Part shown: positions 17,103 to 24,949 of the stretch, piece after piece
Numbering within the stretch: position 1 is the first letter of the stretch
How the letters are laid out: each line of letters begins with the position of its first letter
Origin: Methylomarinovum tepidoasis
GTDB lineage: Bacteria; Pseudomonadota; Gammaproteobacteria; Methylococcales; Methylothermaceae
Length of the DNA: 64,000 bases
Assembly (NCBI RefSeq): GCF_030294985.1
Contig: NZ_AP024718.1
Span: 310,001-374,000 of the forward strand
Direction of reading: 5' to 3'
The notes under the pieces: generated by a model
Databases searched by the model: none
Seen by the model: only the letters and a program-made list of their open reading frames with translations
What the model was told of the DNA's origin: nothing
Translations under genes and position numbers: made by a program

Positions 17103-17762
17103 CTAAACCTGCTTCCCCAGCGTCTGGCGCAGATATTCCAACACGTCGAACACGGTGGCGAAATACTGCCCCTGGGCGCTGGCATAGCCGCTGCGGCCCG
17201 GCACGGCGGCGATGGTCAGCGGCTCCGGGCCGTCGATGCGCACCGCGCCCTGACGATCCACCAGCACCTGCGCCGGCAGGCGATGGTTCAATTCCGCCAA
17301 CCGGCCCAGCCAGGCATCGACCGCCTCCCGCAGCAGCCATTGACGGCGCAGCAGCTCGCGTTCCCCGGCGTCACGGCAGCCTGCCAACACCATTTCCTCA
17401 GCCATCGAGCGGGCCGCCGCCTTCACTTCCGCCGGGTCTTGTTCGGCCTCGCGCAGCAGTTCTTCCACTTCCGGCGTAACGCTCAAAAACATCGCGCCAT
17501 AACGCCACAACCCGGCGGCCTGCTGACGCCGGTAACAGATCACTGCCCGGCCTTCCACCTCACAGCCACTGACCCGTAATCTGAAGCCTACCCTGGCGGT
17601 GGGCTTCAGATCGTCATGATGGGCGACGAACGCCATGCCGTTCGGGCTCAGATCCTCCAGGCGACACCACTGCTGAGCGGAAGCAGGTTTCCAGCCGCTG
17701 CGGTGGACTTCAACCTGCAAGCCCGGCAGAGGAAGCCGAGGATCGTGGCGTTGATCGCTCAT
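17103..17762 (-). CDS. PilZ-domain protein at the end of the pilus operon
   Basis: A 219-residue cytoplasmic protein. The N-terminal 110 residues form a PilZ domain with both c-di-GMP-binding motifs: RHDPR at residues 5-9 (RxxxR) and DLSPNG at 37-42 (DxSxxG). The remaining half is helical and unrecognised. The start ATG at 17762 overlaps the pilin stop (ATGA), so it is translationally coupled to the last pilin gene. This implies that pilus assembly or function responds to cyclic di-GMP. Confidence 0.88.
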   Translation of the reverse strand: MSDQRHDPRLPLPGLQVEVHRSGWKPASAQQWCRLEDLSPNGMAFVAHHDDLKPTARVGFRLRVSGCEVEGRAVICYRRQQAAGLWRYGAMFLSVTPEVEELLREAEQDPAEVKAAARSMAEEMVLAGCRDAGERELLRRQWLLREAVDAWLGRLAELNHRLPAQVLVDRQGAVRIDGPEPLTIAAVPGRSGYASAQGQYFATVFDVLEYLRQTLGKQV

Positions 17763-18364
17763 AACCTTACACAAGGCACATAGGTCTTTTCCAGGTGGTA
17801 AGCCGCGTCTTCGATGCTGACCCGAACATCACCAGAGTTGGCCTTGCCGTCGTCGAGCTTGTTATCCAGAATGGTTGCCACATCCCCGGGAACCCCCTGA
17901 AAGCAAAGCACAGGACCACGCATGTTCCAGACGCTATGCTGGATCCCCATCAACCCCCCAAAAGCATGAGTCGGCTGATCCGTGCCCGATCCCGCCAGCA
18001 ATCCGGCCGCCCGCAGATGCTTCCAGAACAGGCGGGATTCATCGCTTTCATTCGTACTGTTCCACTTCCCATTGATGTAACCATCACCTCCATTTTTTCC
18101 GGCATTGAATCTCTTGTCTATCCCCAAATGCTCCGAAGCCTTTTTGTCATCGCCCGGCAAGGCTTTGTAGCGGTCCTGGTAAGCCAGCACCGCCGCGGAG
18201 ACCTCCTTGACGGCGTTTTGCAGACTGGCGATCTTGGCGTTCTTGACGATCTCCTGGCCTTTCATGACGCCGCCGAGCAGCAATCCGACGACGACCAGCA
18301 CGATGGCGATTTCCACCAGCGTGAAGCCACCCTGCCCGCCTTTCGTTCCCAAGCTCGTTTTCAT
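17759..18364 (-). CDS. Type IV prepilin-like protein (major pilin candidate)
   Basis: A 201-residue prepilin. The class III signal ends at G13 and the mature protein starts FTLVEIAIVLVVVGLLLGG, with Glu at mature position 5. The block KGQEIVKNAKIASLQNAVKE and the DRYKALPGDD segment are typical of MSHA/type II-like pilins; two Cys residues (in VLCFQG and VPCVRL) could form the C-terminal disulfide loop. ATG 18364 is chosen because AGAGGTGAG precedes it; further upstream Met codons would place the signal too far in. It has its own ribosome site after a 40-base gap, consistent with higher expression than the upstream genes. Confidence 0.88.
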   Translation of the reverse strand: MKTSLGTKGGQGGFTLVEIAIVLVVVGLLLGGVMKGQEIVKNAKIASLQNAVKEVSAAVLAYQDRYKALPGDDKKASEHLGIDKRFNAGKNGGDGYINGKWNSTNESDESRLFWKHLRAAGLLAGSGTDQPTHAFGGLMGIQHSVWNMRGPVLCFQGVPGDVATILDNKLDDGKANSGDVRVSIEDAAYHLEKTYVPCVRL

Positions 18365-18404
18365 CGTACTCACCTCTTTGATTGTCAGAATGACGATTAA
18401 CGGA

Positions 18405-18974
18405 TCAGCCTCCCTGACCACTTTCTGCTCCATCTTTCGCACACAGCCCTGCCAGAACCGCCCGGTTCTTCAACACGGCGGGGTTCACCCAGGCGACGAC
18501 GTCGTCGAAGCGCTCCGGCCGGGGGAACGCCTTGACGAAATCGGCGTCCCCGTCGCGGTTTTCCCGCTCGGCTCCGCTGTCGTAGCGGAACCTGCCTTCC
18601 GAAACCACGACCGCCGTTACCTGCGCCGCCAAAGCGCCCTTTTCGTCTCTCACCCGAATGTCGTTTCCTGGATCGCAGGGATTGGTCTTGGGCGCGGTCC
18701 GGTAGCGCCAGGGACGCCCCCAGGGATCGGTCTCCGGGACGCCCAACGCCTGCCAGGGAAGCGTGTCTTTGCCGACAGGGCCGGGAAGCGTTTCATGGAT
18801 GAGGGCATAGCCGTACAGCGCTTCGGTGATGACGGCCAGCTGCCGTTTGGCTTCCCGTTCCTTCTGGAACCGGGACTGTTTGGCCAGGGGAACCAGCATC
18901 CCCCCCATCATCAGGCCGAACGCCGTCAGCACGATGGCCATCTCCACCAGGGAAAAACCCGTCTGCCTATTCAT
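18405..18974 (-). CDS. Prepilin-like pseudopilin (minor pilin candidate)
   Basis: A 189-residue prepilin with a very short leader: MNRQTG, then FSLVEMAIVLTAFGLMMGG, with Glu at mature position 5. The globular part contains DPWGRPWRYRTAP, a segment common in type II secretion pseudopilins. It overlaps the upstream gene by eight bases. It is probably a minor pilin that works with the 201-residue pilin downstream. Confidence 0.85.
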   Translation of the reverse strand: MNRQTGFSLVEMAIVLTAFGLMMGGMLVPLAKQSRFQKEREAKRQLAVITEALYGYALIHETLPGPVGKDTLPWQALGVPETDPWGRPWRYRTAPKTNPCDPGNDIRVRDEKGALAAQVTAVVVSEGRFRYDSGAERENRDGDADFVKAFPRPERFDDVVAWVNPAVLKNRAVLAGLCAKDGAESGQGG

Positions 18975-19347
18975 CCGTCAGATCCTTCACGACCAGGGCG
19001 CCGCCAGCCCGCAAACGGGCCGTCTGTCCGGGGCGCAGCCGGAGACGGCGGCCGCGCCACAACAGCGTCTCGGCGCCTGCTTCCAATCTGGGACGCAACG
19101 CCGGCTCTCCCTCCCGATAGAGCCGCCCATCGAACCAGAACAACGGCTGCCTGCCTTCCGCCCGTAGCCAGCCGTTGGCGCGCAATCCGACCGCTGCGGC
19201 AGCCTCCCCAGCCTCTGGTGAAACAGGAGAGGATTCCAACTGTTGGCGTTGAGCCGGGGTGAAGAACAGCCGTCCCAGCGCCTGCACCTCAGGGGCCGTC
19301 TGCAGGATCATCAGGCCCATCATCAGCGTCGTTCTTATCGGTTTCAT
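18967..19347 (-). CDS. Small periplasmic pilus assembly protein (MshK/PilP-position)
   Basis: A 126-residue protein with a signal-like hydrophobic N-terminus (MKPIRTTLMMGLMILQTAP) and a small beta-rich domain starting LGRLFFTPAQRQQLE. Proteins with this opening occur beside type IV pilus-like genes, and the position after the PilO-like gene fits MshK/PilP, which links inner-membrane proteins to the secretin. The start lies inside the preceding gene (overlap of 59 bases), which is unusually long; a later start is not obvious because the signal begins here. Confidence 0.65.
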   Translation of the reverse strand: MKPIRTTLMMGLMILQTAPEVQALGRLFFTPAQRQQLESSPVSPEAGEAAAAVGLRANGWLRAEGRQPLFWFDGRLYREGEPALRPRLEAGAETLLWRGRRLRLRPGQTARLRAGGALVVKDLTDE

Positions 19348-19906
19348 AACGGGAAAACCCATACCACTCCAACTGGCATCTACCCTCCAGATTGACCGCC
19401 AACGGGGCCGGCGGGTCGCTGCGGCGAACGATCCGGCAGGCACGCAGGTCGAAGATCCCGAGATTCGACGATTCCAACGCCTGCCAAAAAGCCAGCAAGA
19501 TACCTTCATGCACCAGCCCCAGTTGCAAATCGATATCGACGCGCCACAACCGAATGCCTTCTTGCTCTTCAATGGATGCCTGCGGTTTCAGGGTATATTT
19601 CAGTACCGGCACCTGCAGTTCCGGCACCAGCGCTTCGACCGTCGCGATCCAGTCCAGACGCCTGCCGCTCCCGCCGCTTCGGGGCCACAAGCGCTGAAAT
19701 CGCGCCCCGGAGGATTCAACGATGGCCAGAGCTTCGGTCCTTTCTTCCAGGGTATCTTCCAATGATTCCAGCACATGTTGCTGACGCCGCAGCTGGTCTT
19801 CGGCCCGCTGTAACCGCCCCCAGGCGCCATAACCCACCATTCCCGCGACCGTCAGTGCTGTCAGCGCCACGACCCAGGGAAACCAGCGTTTCCTACTCCC
19901 CTTCAT
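19289..19906 (-). CDS. PilO/MshJ-like inner-membrane protein
   Basis: A 205-residue bitopic protein: basic start MKGSRKRW, one membrane helix at about residues 9-28, a coiled coil (about 30-65) and a periplasmic ferredoxin-like domain. This is the plan of PilO, GspM and MshJ. The ATG at 19906 lies in the last codons of the upstream gene (14-base overlap), chosen over 19972 because it puts the positive residues just before the helix. It is expected to form a heterodimer with the upstream GspL-like protein. Confidence 0.75.
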   Translation of the reverse strand: MKGSRKRWFPWVVALTALTVAGMVGYGAWGRLQRAEDQLRRQQHVLESLEDTLEERTEALAIVESSGARFQRLWPRSGGSGRRLDWIATVEALVPELQVPVLKYTLKPQASIEEQEGIRLWRVDIDLQLGLVHEGILLAFWQALESSNLGIFDLRACRIVRRSDPPAPLAVNLEGRCQLEWYGFSRYETDKNDADDGPDDPADGP

Positions 19907-21326
19907 CGGCAGAAACCAGGGAAACTTGAATCTTGAAGGTCGCCATCCCTGCATTTCCTTCCTGCCCGGCACCGATTTCCCCGGACAGGGAAACCCCCTC
20001 CGTCAGGGGCGGATCGCTTTCCAGCAACCGGGCGGCGGTCAATCCGGGCTGGCTCGCCAGCGCCTGAAGCAGGTGGTTCAGGCCAAGGGCAAGACGGCGC
20101 GGATCTGCGGTGGAAGGATGGGTCAGGGTCAAGATCACGCGCATCTCCTCTTCCTCTTCTTCCTCCCCCTGCTTTTCCGGCTCCCAGACCAGATCGGTCA
20201 GCGTCCAGCGGGGAAAGCGGTCCAGCACCTGCGCCAAGGGTTCCAACACGCGCTCCGGCGTGATGCGCTCCTGCCGGAGGCGGTCGTAACGCGTCAGAAA
20301 ATCCTCTATCTGCCGGGGGGTGAAGCCATCCACCGAAGGAACGGGGGGCATGCGTTCCAGACTGCGCCGCAGCGCCCCCTGCTCGCGCGCCAAACGCGCG
20401 GCTTCCTGCGCCAGCGTCTGCGACCGCTCCCAGGCATATCCGGCATAGAGGCCCGATCCCAGCAGCGCCAACAGGGACACGCCATAGGCGCCGGCGGGGA
20501 AAAACGCCGCGCCTTGCCGACAGCGATAATAATGGGGTCGCCGCCAGATCTGTCTCCCCAGCAGGCAGGCGGCCGCACCGGGCAGGTCGTTTGCCGCCAG
20601 CGGATATTCTTCCACCTGCCAACCGGGGGCTTCGGTGGCTGCAGCGAGTTCCTCAAGCAGGGCCGGCGCGGCCGCAAACTGAATCTTCTTCTCCTCCGGA
20701 AGATGCAGCAGGCGGCTCAGATAGCGCCAGGTGCGATCGCTCTCCTCGACGACCTCCTCCACCAGCGCCTCCCGGCGGGAGACCAGGGTCAGGCGGCTGA
20801 AGGCAAGCCGTCCGCCCCGGATGAAATCGTGGCGCAAGGCCAGGGCTTCGGCATGGGCATAAACCAGCAGCCGCAACCCCTCGAAACGCTTCGGCAACAG
20901 CGCATCTTCCACCAGCTGCGGCAGCGACCAGAGCCCCAAGACCTGCACCCGCCAGTCCGCTAGGCATGCCAACCATCCTTCCAGCACCCGGGAGCCACGA
21001 ATGGCGGTGAACAACATCTGATCGTCGCGCCGCCCGGAAGACTCTCGCCCCAATTTCTCAGTCCGCACCCAAGCCACATCCTGGAACAGCTGACGCGCCC
21101 TGCGCCTGGCCAATGCCTGATGGTCCCTGCCGCCCACATGGGGTAAATGCTCCAGACGGAACTCCTCTTCGATCAGGTCCACCACCAGCCTCAGCTTTCG
21201 CACCGATTTCCAAGCAGGGGGACGCCGAGCCGGAGCTTCCCGGCCTTCCCATACGCACGCCCAACGACCCAGGCCGGTCCGATACAACCGCTGACAGTCG
21301 TTGCCGAGATACAGCACCCAGGCCAT
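19893..21326 (-). CDS. GspL/MshI-like assembly protein (PilM-PilN-type fusion layout)
   Basis: A 477-residue protein. Residues 1-270 are cytoplasmic (MAWVLYLGND... resembling the actin-like N-terminal domain of GspL/PilM), a membrane helix spans about 279-299, a coiled coil follows (about 300-325), then a small periplasmic domain. This is the GspL layout, equivalent to PilM fused to PilN, and the position between MshG- and PilO-like genes supports it. A run of seven Glu residues (388-394) interrupts the periplasmic domain. The start overlaps the previous stop (TGATG). Sequence similarity to named MshI is weak by eye, so the family name is tentative. Confidence 0.7.
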   Translation of the reverse strand: MAWVLYLGNDCQRLYRTGLGRWACVWEGREAPARRPPAWKSVRKLRLVVDLIEEEFRLEHLPHVGGRDHQALARRRARQLFQDVAWVRTEKLGRESSGRRDDQMLFTAIRGSRVLEGWLACLADWRVQVLGLWSLPQLVEDALLPKRFEGLRLLVYAHAEALALRHDFIRGGRLAFSRLTLVSRREALVEEVVEESDRTWRYLSRLLHLPEEKKIQFAAAPALLEELAAATEAPGWQVEEYPLAANDLPGAAACLLGRQIWRRPHYYRCRQGAAFFPAGAYGVSLLALLGSGLYAGYAWERSQTLAQEAARLAREQGALRRSLERMPPVPSVDGFTPRQIEDFLTRYDRLRQERITPERVLEPLAQVLDRFPRWTLTDLVWEPEKQGEEEEEEEMRVILTLTHPSTADPRRLALGLNHLLQALASQPGLTAARLLESDPPLTEGVSLSGEIGAGQEGNAGMATFKIQVSLVSADEGE

Positions 21327-22534
21327 CAGAACTCCAGTTGACTGATGAGATCGTAAATCGGCCCCATCACCGAGAGCATCACCCAGCCCATGAGAGCGCC
21401 GATAAGCAGGTTGAGCGTCGGTTCGATCAGGGCTTGCATACGCTCGATGGCTTCGTCCACATTGCGGTGATAGAAATAATCCACATTGGCCAGCGCCTTT
21501 CCCAGATCGCCGGTGCGCTCGCCGATCTTGATCAGGCGGATCACCAGACGGGGGAACAGACCGGTATCCTCCAGCGCCTGGCTGACCGCCTCGCCGCGGG
21601 CGATCGCCTCCCGGGCCTGGGCCAGTCCCCTGGCCACGCAGGCGTTGCCCACCACGCCGACACACAATTCGAAGCATTCCAGCACCGGCACCCCCGCCTG
21701 GAACAGCAGGGCCAGGTAATGCGCGAAGCGGGCCATGACCAACTTTTCCAGCACCGGTCCGAGCAGCGGCAGGCGCAGTTTGAGGGCATCGAACCGGAGA
21801 CGGGCCGAAGCGCTCCTGGCCAGGATGAAACGCGCCAACACCAGGCACGCTACCGGCACGCCGAGCAACCAGGGCCAGTAGGCCGCCATGGCGTGGGAGA
21901 CGGCGATCAAAAGCCGGGTATGCCAGGGGATCTCTCCTTCCATCGACAGGATGAAGCCGGTCACCTGGGGAACCACATACACCATCATGAAAGTCACCGC
22001 TCCCAGAACGATGAGGCTGGAGAACGCAGGATAGGCGAGCGCCTTCTTGGTGCGGGCGATCATCTCGTCCTGCCATTTGAGGGATTCGGTCAAATGGGCG
22101 AGCACCGATCCCAGCTCACCGCTATGTTCCCCGGCACGGATCAGGTCGACGAACAGCGCCGAGAACACCTGAGGATAAGCGGCCAGCGCATCGGAGAAGG
22201 CGCTGCCCGCCTCGATTCTCTCCGCCACCCCGCTGACCACGTCACGCAGCTTCCCCGGCGGCAGGGTCTCGGCGTAGTCCCGCAGGGCCTCGAGCACGCC
22301 GATACCGGCATTGACCATCTGTTCCAACTGGAAGCAAAAGTGGATCAACTCGCGTCGCCCCACCCGCGCCCTGAAACCCGGAGAACCGCGCCGCTCGCGC
22401 ACGACCCGGGCGCGGATCAGGGTCAGCCGCCGGGCGCTCAGGCGCGCTTCGAGCATGTCCTCGTTATCGGCCTCCGCCAGACCATGGCAACGGCTGCCTT
22501 GGGAATCGACGGCGGTATAGCGGTAACGGGGCAT
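21326..22534 (-). CDS. mshG: Pilus inner-membrane platform protein (GspF/PilC/MshG family)
   Basis: A 402-residue polytopic platform protein on which the ATPase acts. It has two tandem T2SSF domains (about residues 65-190 and 265-390) with family blocks FCFQLEQMVNAGIGVLEAL and RFAHYLALLFQAGVPVLE, and three hydrophobic segments near 170-190, 212-235 and the C-terminus. It starts one base after the mshE stop. The length and order after the ATPase match MSHA and type II systems. Confidence 0.92.
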   Translation of the reverse strand: MPRYRYTAVDSQGSRCHGLAEADNEDMLEARLSARRLTLIRARVVRERRGSPGFRARVGRRELIHFCFQLEQMVNAGIGVLEALRDYAETLPPGKLRDVVSGVAERIEAGSAFSDALAAYPQVFSALFVDLIRAGEHSGELGSVLAHLTESLKWQDEMIARTKKALAYPAFSSLIVLGAVTFMMVYVVPQVTGFILSMEGEIPWHTRLLIAVSHAMAAYWPWLLGVPVACLVLARFILARSASARLRFDALKLRLPLLGPVLEKLVMARFAHYLALLFQAGVPVLECFELCVGVVGNACVARGLAQAREAIARGEAVSQALEDTGLFPRLVIRLIKIGERTGDLGKALANVDYFYHRNVDEAIERMQALIEPTLNLLIGALMGWVMLSVMGPIYDLISQLEF

Positions 22535-22535
22535 C

Positions 22536-24233
22536 TCATCCTGCCGGAGTCAGATTGGTCACCCGGCGCACCTCCGCCAGGGAGGTCACCCCTGCGGCCA
22601 CCTGGCGCAGGCCGTCTTCGGCCAGCGAACGGTAGCCCTTACGCCGGGCGGCCTGTTCGATTTCCGGCATCGACGCCCCTTTGGCCACCAAGGCATCGAG
22701 TTCGGCATCGAAGGGAATCGCCTCCATGATCAGAGTACGCCCCCGGTATCCGTGAAATCGACAGTCGGCGCAGCGTCCGGCCTCATAGATGACCCTGGCC
22801 TCATCCGGCTCCCAGCCCCAGCGGGCCTGATCCTCCAGGGAAGGGAGCACCGGCCGGCGGCACTTGGCACAAAGCCGCCGCACCAGACGCTGCGCGACGA
22901 CGCCGATGAGGTTGCCTGCGATCAGCTCGGTGGAAACCCCGATGTCCCGCAGGCGGACCAGCGCCCCCACGGCCGAGTTGGTATGCAGCGTGGAAAACAC
23001 CTGGTGTCCGGTCATGGCGGCCCGAAGCGCCATGGTAGCGGTCTCCTGATCGCGGATCTCGCCCACCAGGATCACGTCCGGGTCCTGGCGCAACAATGAA
23101 CGAATCCCGCCGGCGAAATCCAACTTGGCCGCTGAATTCAGGGAAGTCTGCCGCGCCCCGGGCAGCGGATATTCCACCGGATCCTCCAGAGTCATGATGT
23201 TGACCCCTTCATTGTTGATGTAAGCGAGCAGGGAATAGAGCGTCGTGGTCTTGCCGCTGCCGGTAGGCCCGGTGAGCAGCAGCAGCCCCTCGGGGCGACC
23301 GGCCATGGCTTTCAGGAGCGCCAGGGTATCGGCGGCCACGTCTAGCCGGTCCAGGGGCACGATCCCTTTGCGCTTGTCGAGAATGCGCAGCACCAGGTTT
23401 TCGCCATGAAGGGTGGGATGGGTGGCGGCGCGGAAATCGATCTCACGGCCGGCGACGATGAGCTGGATGTGGCCGTCCTGGGGGCTGCGGGTTTCGGCGA
23501 TATTCATCTGCGCCATCACCTTGAGCCGCACCAGCATGCCCGACCAATAGCGCTTGTGCAGCACCCGCACCTGATGCAGCACCCCGTCGATGCGGTAACG
23601 GATACGGAGGAAGCCTTCCTCCGGCTCGAAGTGGATATCGGAGGCGCCCTGGCGCACCGCATCCGCCAGCAGAGCGTCCACCAGGCGCACCAGCGGGTGA
23701 CTGTAGCGCTCGCCGTCCAGCCCCAGCTCGGTCTCCTGGTCACCGGTTTCCAACTCACGGAGAATGCCGCCAAGGGACAATTCGTAGCCGTAAAAGCGGT
23801 CGATCGCCTCTTCCAGTTCGGCTTCTCCGGCCAGCACCGGTTCGATTTCCACCCGTCCTCCCAGAAGCACGCTAAGACGGTCGAGGGTGACGATGTCGAA
23901 TACGTCCACCATTGCCACCTTGAGCGTGCCCGCCTCGGCGTCATAGGCCATCGGCACCACCCGCAGACGACGAGCGGTTTCCTGGTCTATCAGCTTGAGG
24001 GCTTCGGCGTCCGGCACCCAGGTCTTCAAATCGACGCTTTCCTGCCCCAGAGAGCGTCCCAAGTGGTCGCGGATGACCTCTTCCGTGACGAAACCGAGCC
24101 GGACGAGGATCTTGCCCAAGGGCTCTCGCCCAGGGCTGTTCTTCTGTTCCAGCAGGGCGATCTCCAGCTGATCGGGCGTGAGGATGCCTTCCTCGATCAG
24201 CAATTCCCCCAAGCGCTTCTTCTGTTGGGTCAC
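22536..24233 (-). CDS. mshE: Pilus assembly ATPase (GspE/PilB/MshE family)
   Basis: A 565-residue hexameric ATPase that powers pilus extension. An N-terminal MshEN-type region spans about residues 1-165; MshEN domains can bind cyclic di-GMP. The catalytic part shows Walker A GPTGSGKT (322-329), the Asp box TLEDPVEY (348-355), Walker B DPDVILVGEIRD (384-395), the His box GHQVFSTLHTN (409-419) and a tetracysteine zinc site (C455, C458, C488, C491). It starts with GTG, overlapping the TPR gene stop (GTGA). No retraction ATPase (PilT type) is present in the window. Confidence 0.95.
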   Translation of the reverse strand: MTQQKKRLGELLIEEGILTPDQLEIALLEQKNSPGREPLGKILVRLGFVTEEVIRDHLGRSLGQESVDLKTWVPDAEALKLIDQETARRLRVVPMAYDAEAGTLKVAMVDVFDIVTLDRLSVLLGGRVEIEPVLAGEAELEEAIDRFYGYELSLGGILRELETGDQETELGLDGERYSHPLVRLVDALLADAVRQGASDIHFEPEEGFLRIRYRIDGVLHQVRVLHKRYWSGMLVRLKVMAQMNIAETRSPQDGHIQLIVAGREIDFRAATHPTLHGENLVLRILDKRKGIVPLDRLDVAADTLALLKAMAGRPEGLLLLTGPTGSGKTTTLYSLLAYINNEGVNIMTLEDPVEYPLPGARQTSLNSAAKLDFAGGIRSLLRQDPDVILVGEIRDQETATMALRAAMTGHQVFSTLHTNSAVGALVRLRDIGVSTELIAGNLIGVVAQRLVRRLCAKCRRPVLPSLEDQARWGWEPDEARVIYEAGRCADCRFHGYRGRTLIMEAIPFDAELDALVAKGASMPEIEQAARRKGYRSLAEDGLRQVAAGVTSLAEVRRVTNLTPAG

Positions 24234-24949
24234 CGGGCTGCCTCCTCCAATTGGCGCAAGCGCCGGACCGCTACCTCCGGGTCGAAGGCGGCCTTGCGCC
24301 GCCGGGCCGACTGCAAGGCTTCGGTGTAGAAACGGCGCGCCAGGCGATACTGTCCCAAGTGATCCAGGCTCACCGCCAGATCGTAGCTGTAATCCGGATG
24401 GGTCAGATCGATGCGATGGGCATGGAAGTAGGCTTGCTGGGCCCTTGGCCAGTCGTTGCGGCGAGCATACAAGTCGCCGAGCACGGCGTACAACCAGGCG
24501 GTGTCGTTCCGCTCCGAAGCCGACTGTTCCAGTGCCGCCAGCAGAGGCTCATCTTGCGGATGCAATACCGCCAGGCCCGCCAGTGCCAGCAGTTCGCCCG
24601 GTCGCAACACGAGCGCCTGGCGATAACCCCGATCGGCCACGTCCCAGCGCCCCAGTTTCAGGGCGGCCGCAGCCAGCCCCAACCAGGCATCGACGGCATC
24701 CTGCCGCCACCTGAGGGCTTGGGAAAATGCCCGGTACGCCGTCTTCCAATCCCCCCGCCCATAAGCCGCCCGTCCCTGCCCGACCCAGCAAGCCGCCGTT
24801 TCCGCCCGGGGCGAACGCACGATCTTCAAGGTACCAGCACGGATCTCCTCCTCGGCTGCGCTTTCTTCAAGCGGCGGCGGGCAGTCAGCCTGAGCGGGCG
24901 ATGCCCCCCAAACCACCAACAACAGCAGCAGTACCTTCACCCTGTTCAT
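24230..24949 (-). CDS. Exported TPR protein (MshN position)
   Basis: A 239-residue protein with a signal peptide (MNRVKVLLLLLVVWGASPAQA) and several tetratricopeptide-like repeats from about residue 50 to 215, for example GDWKTAYRAFSQALRWRQD and LYARRNDWPRAQQAYFHAH. In MSHA operons a TPR protein (MshN) lies between the secretin and the ATPase, as here, though MshN is a membrane-anchored protein and this one appears secreted. It overlaps both neighbours (ATGA and GTGA). Confidence 0.8.
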   Translation of the reverse strand: MNRVKVLLLLLVVWGASPAQADCPPPLEESAAEEEIRAGTLKIVRSPRAETAACWVGQGRAAYGRGDWKTAYRAFSQALRWRQDAVDAWLGLAAAALKLGRWDVADRGYRQALVLRPGELLALAGLAVLHPQDEPLLAALEQSASERNDTAWLYAVLGDLYARRNDWPRAQQAYFHAHRIDLTHPDYSYDLAVSLDHLGQYRLARRFYTEALQSARRRKAAFDPEVAVRRLRQLEEAAR

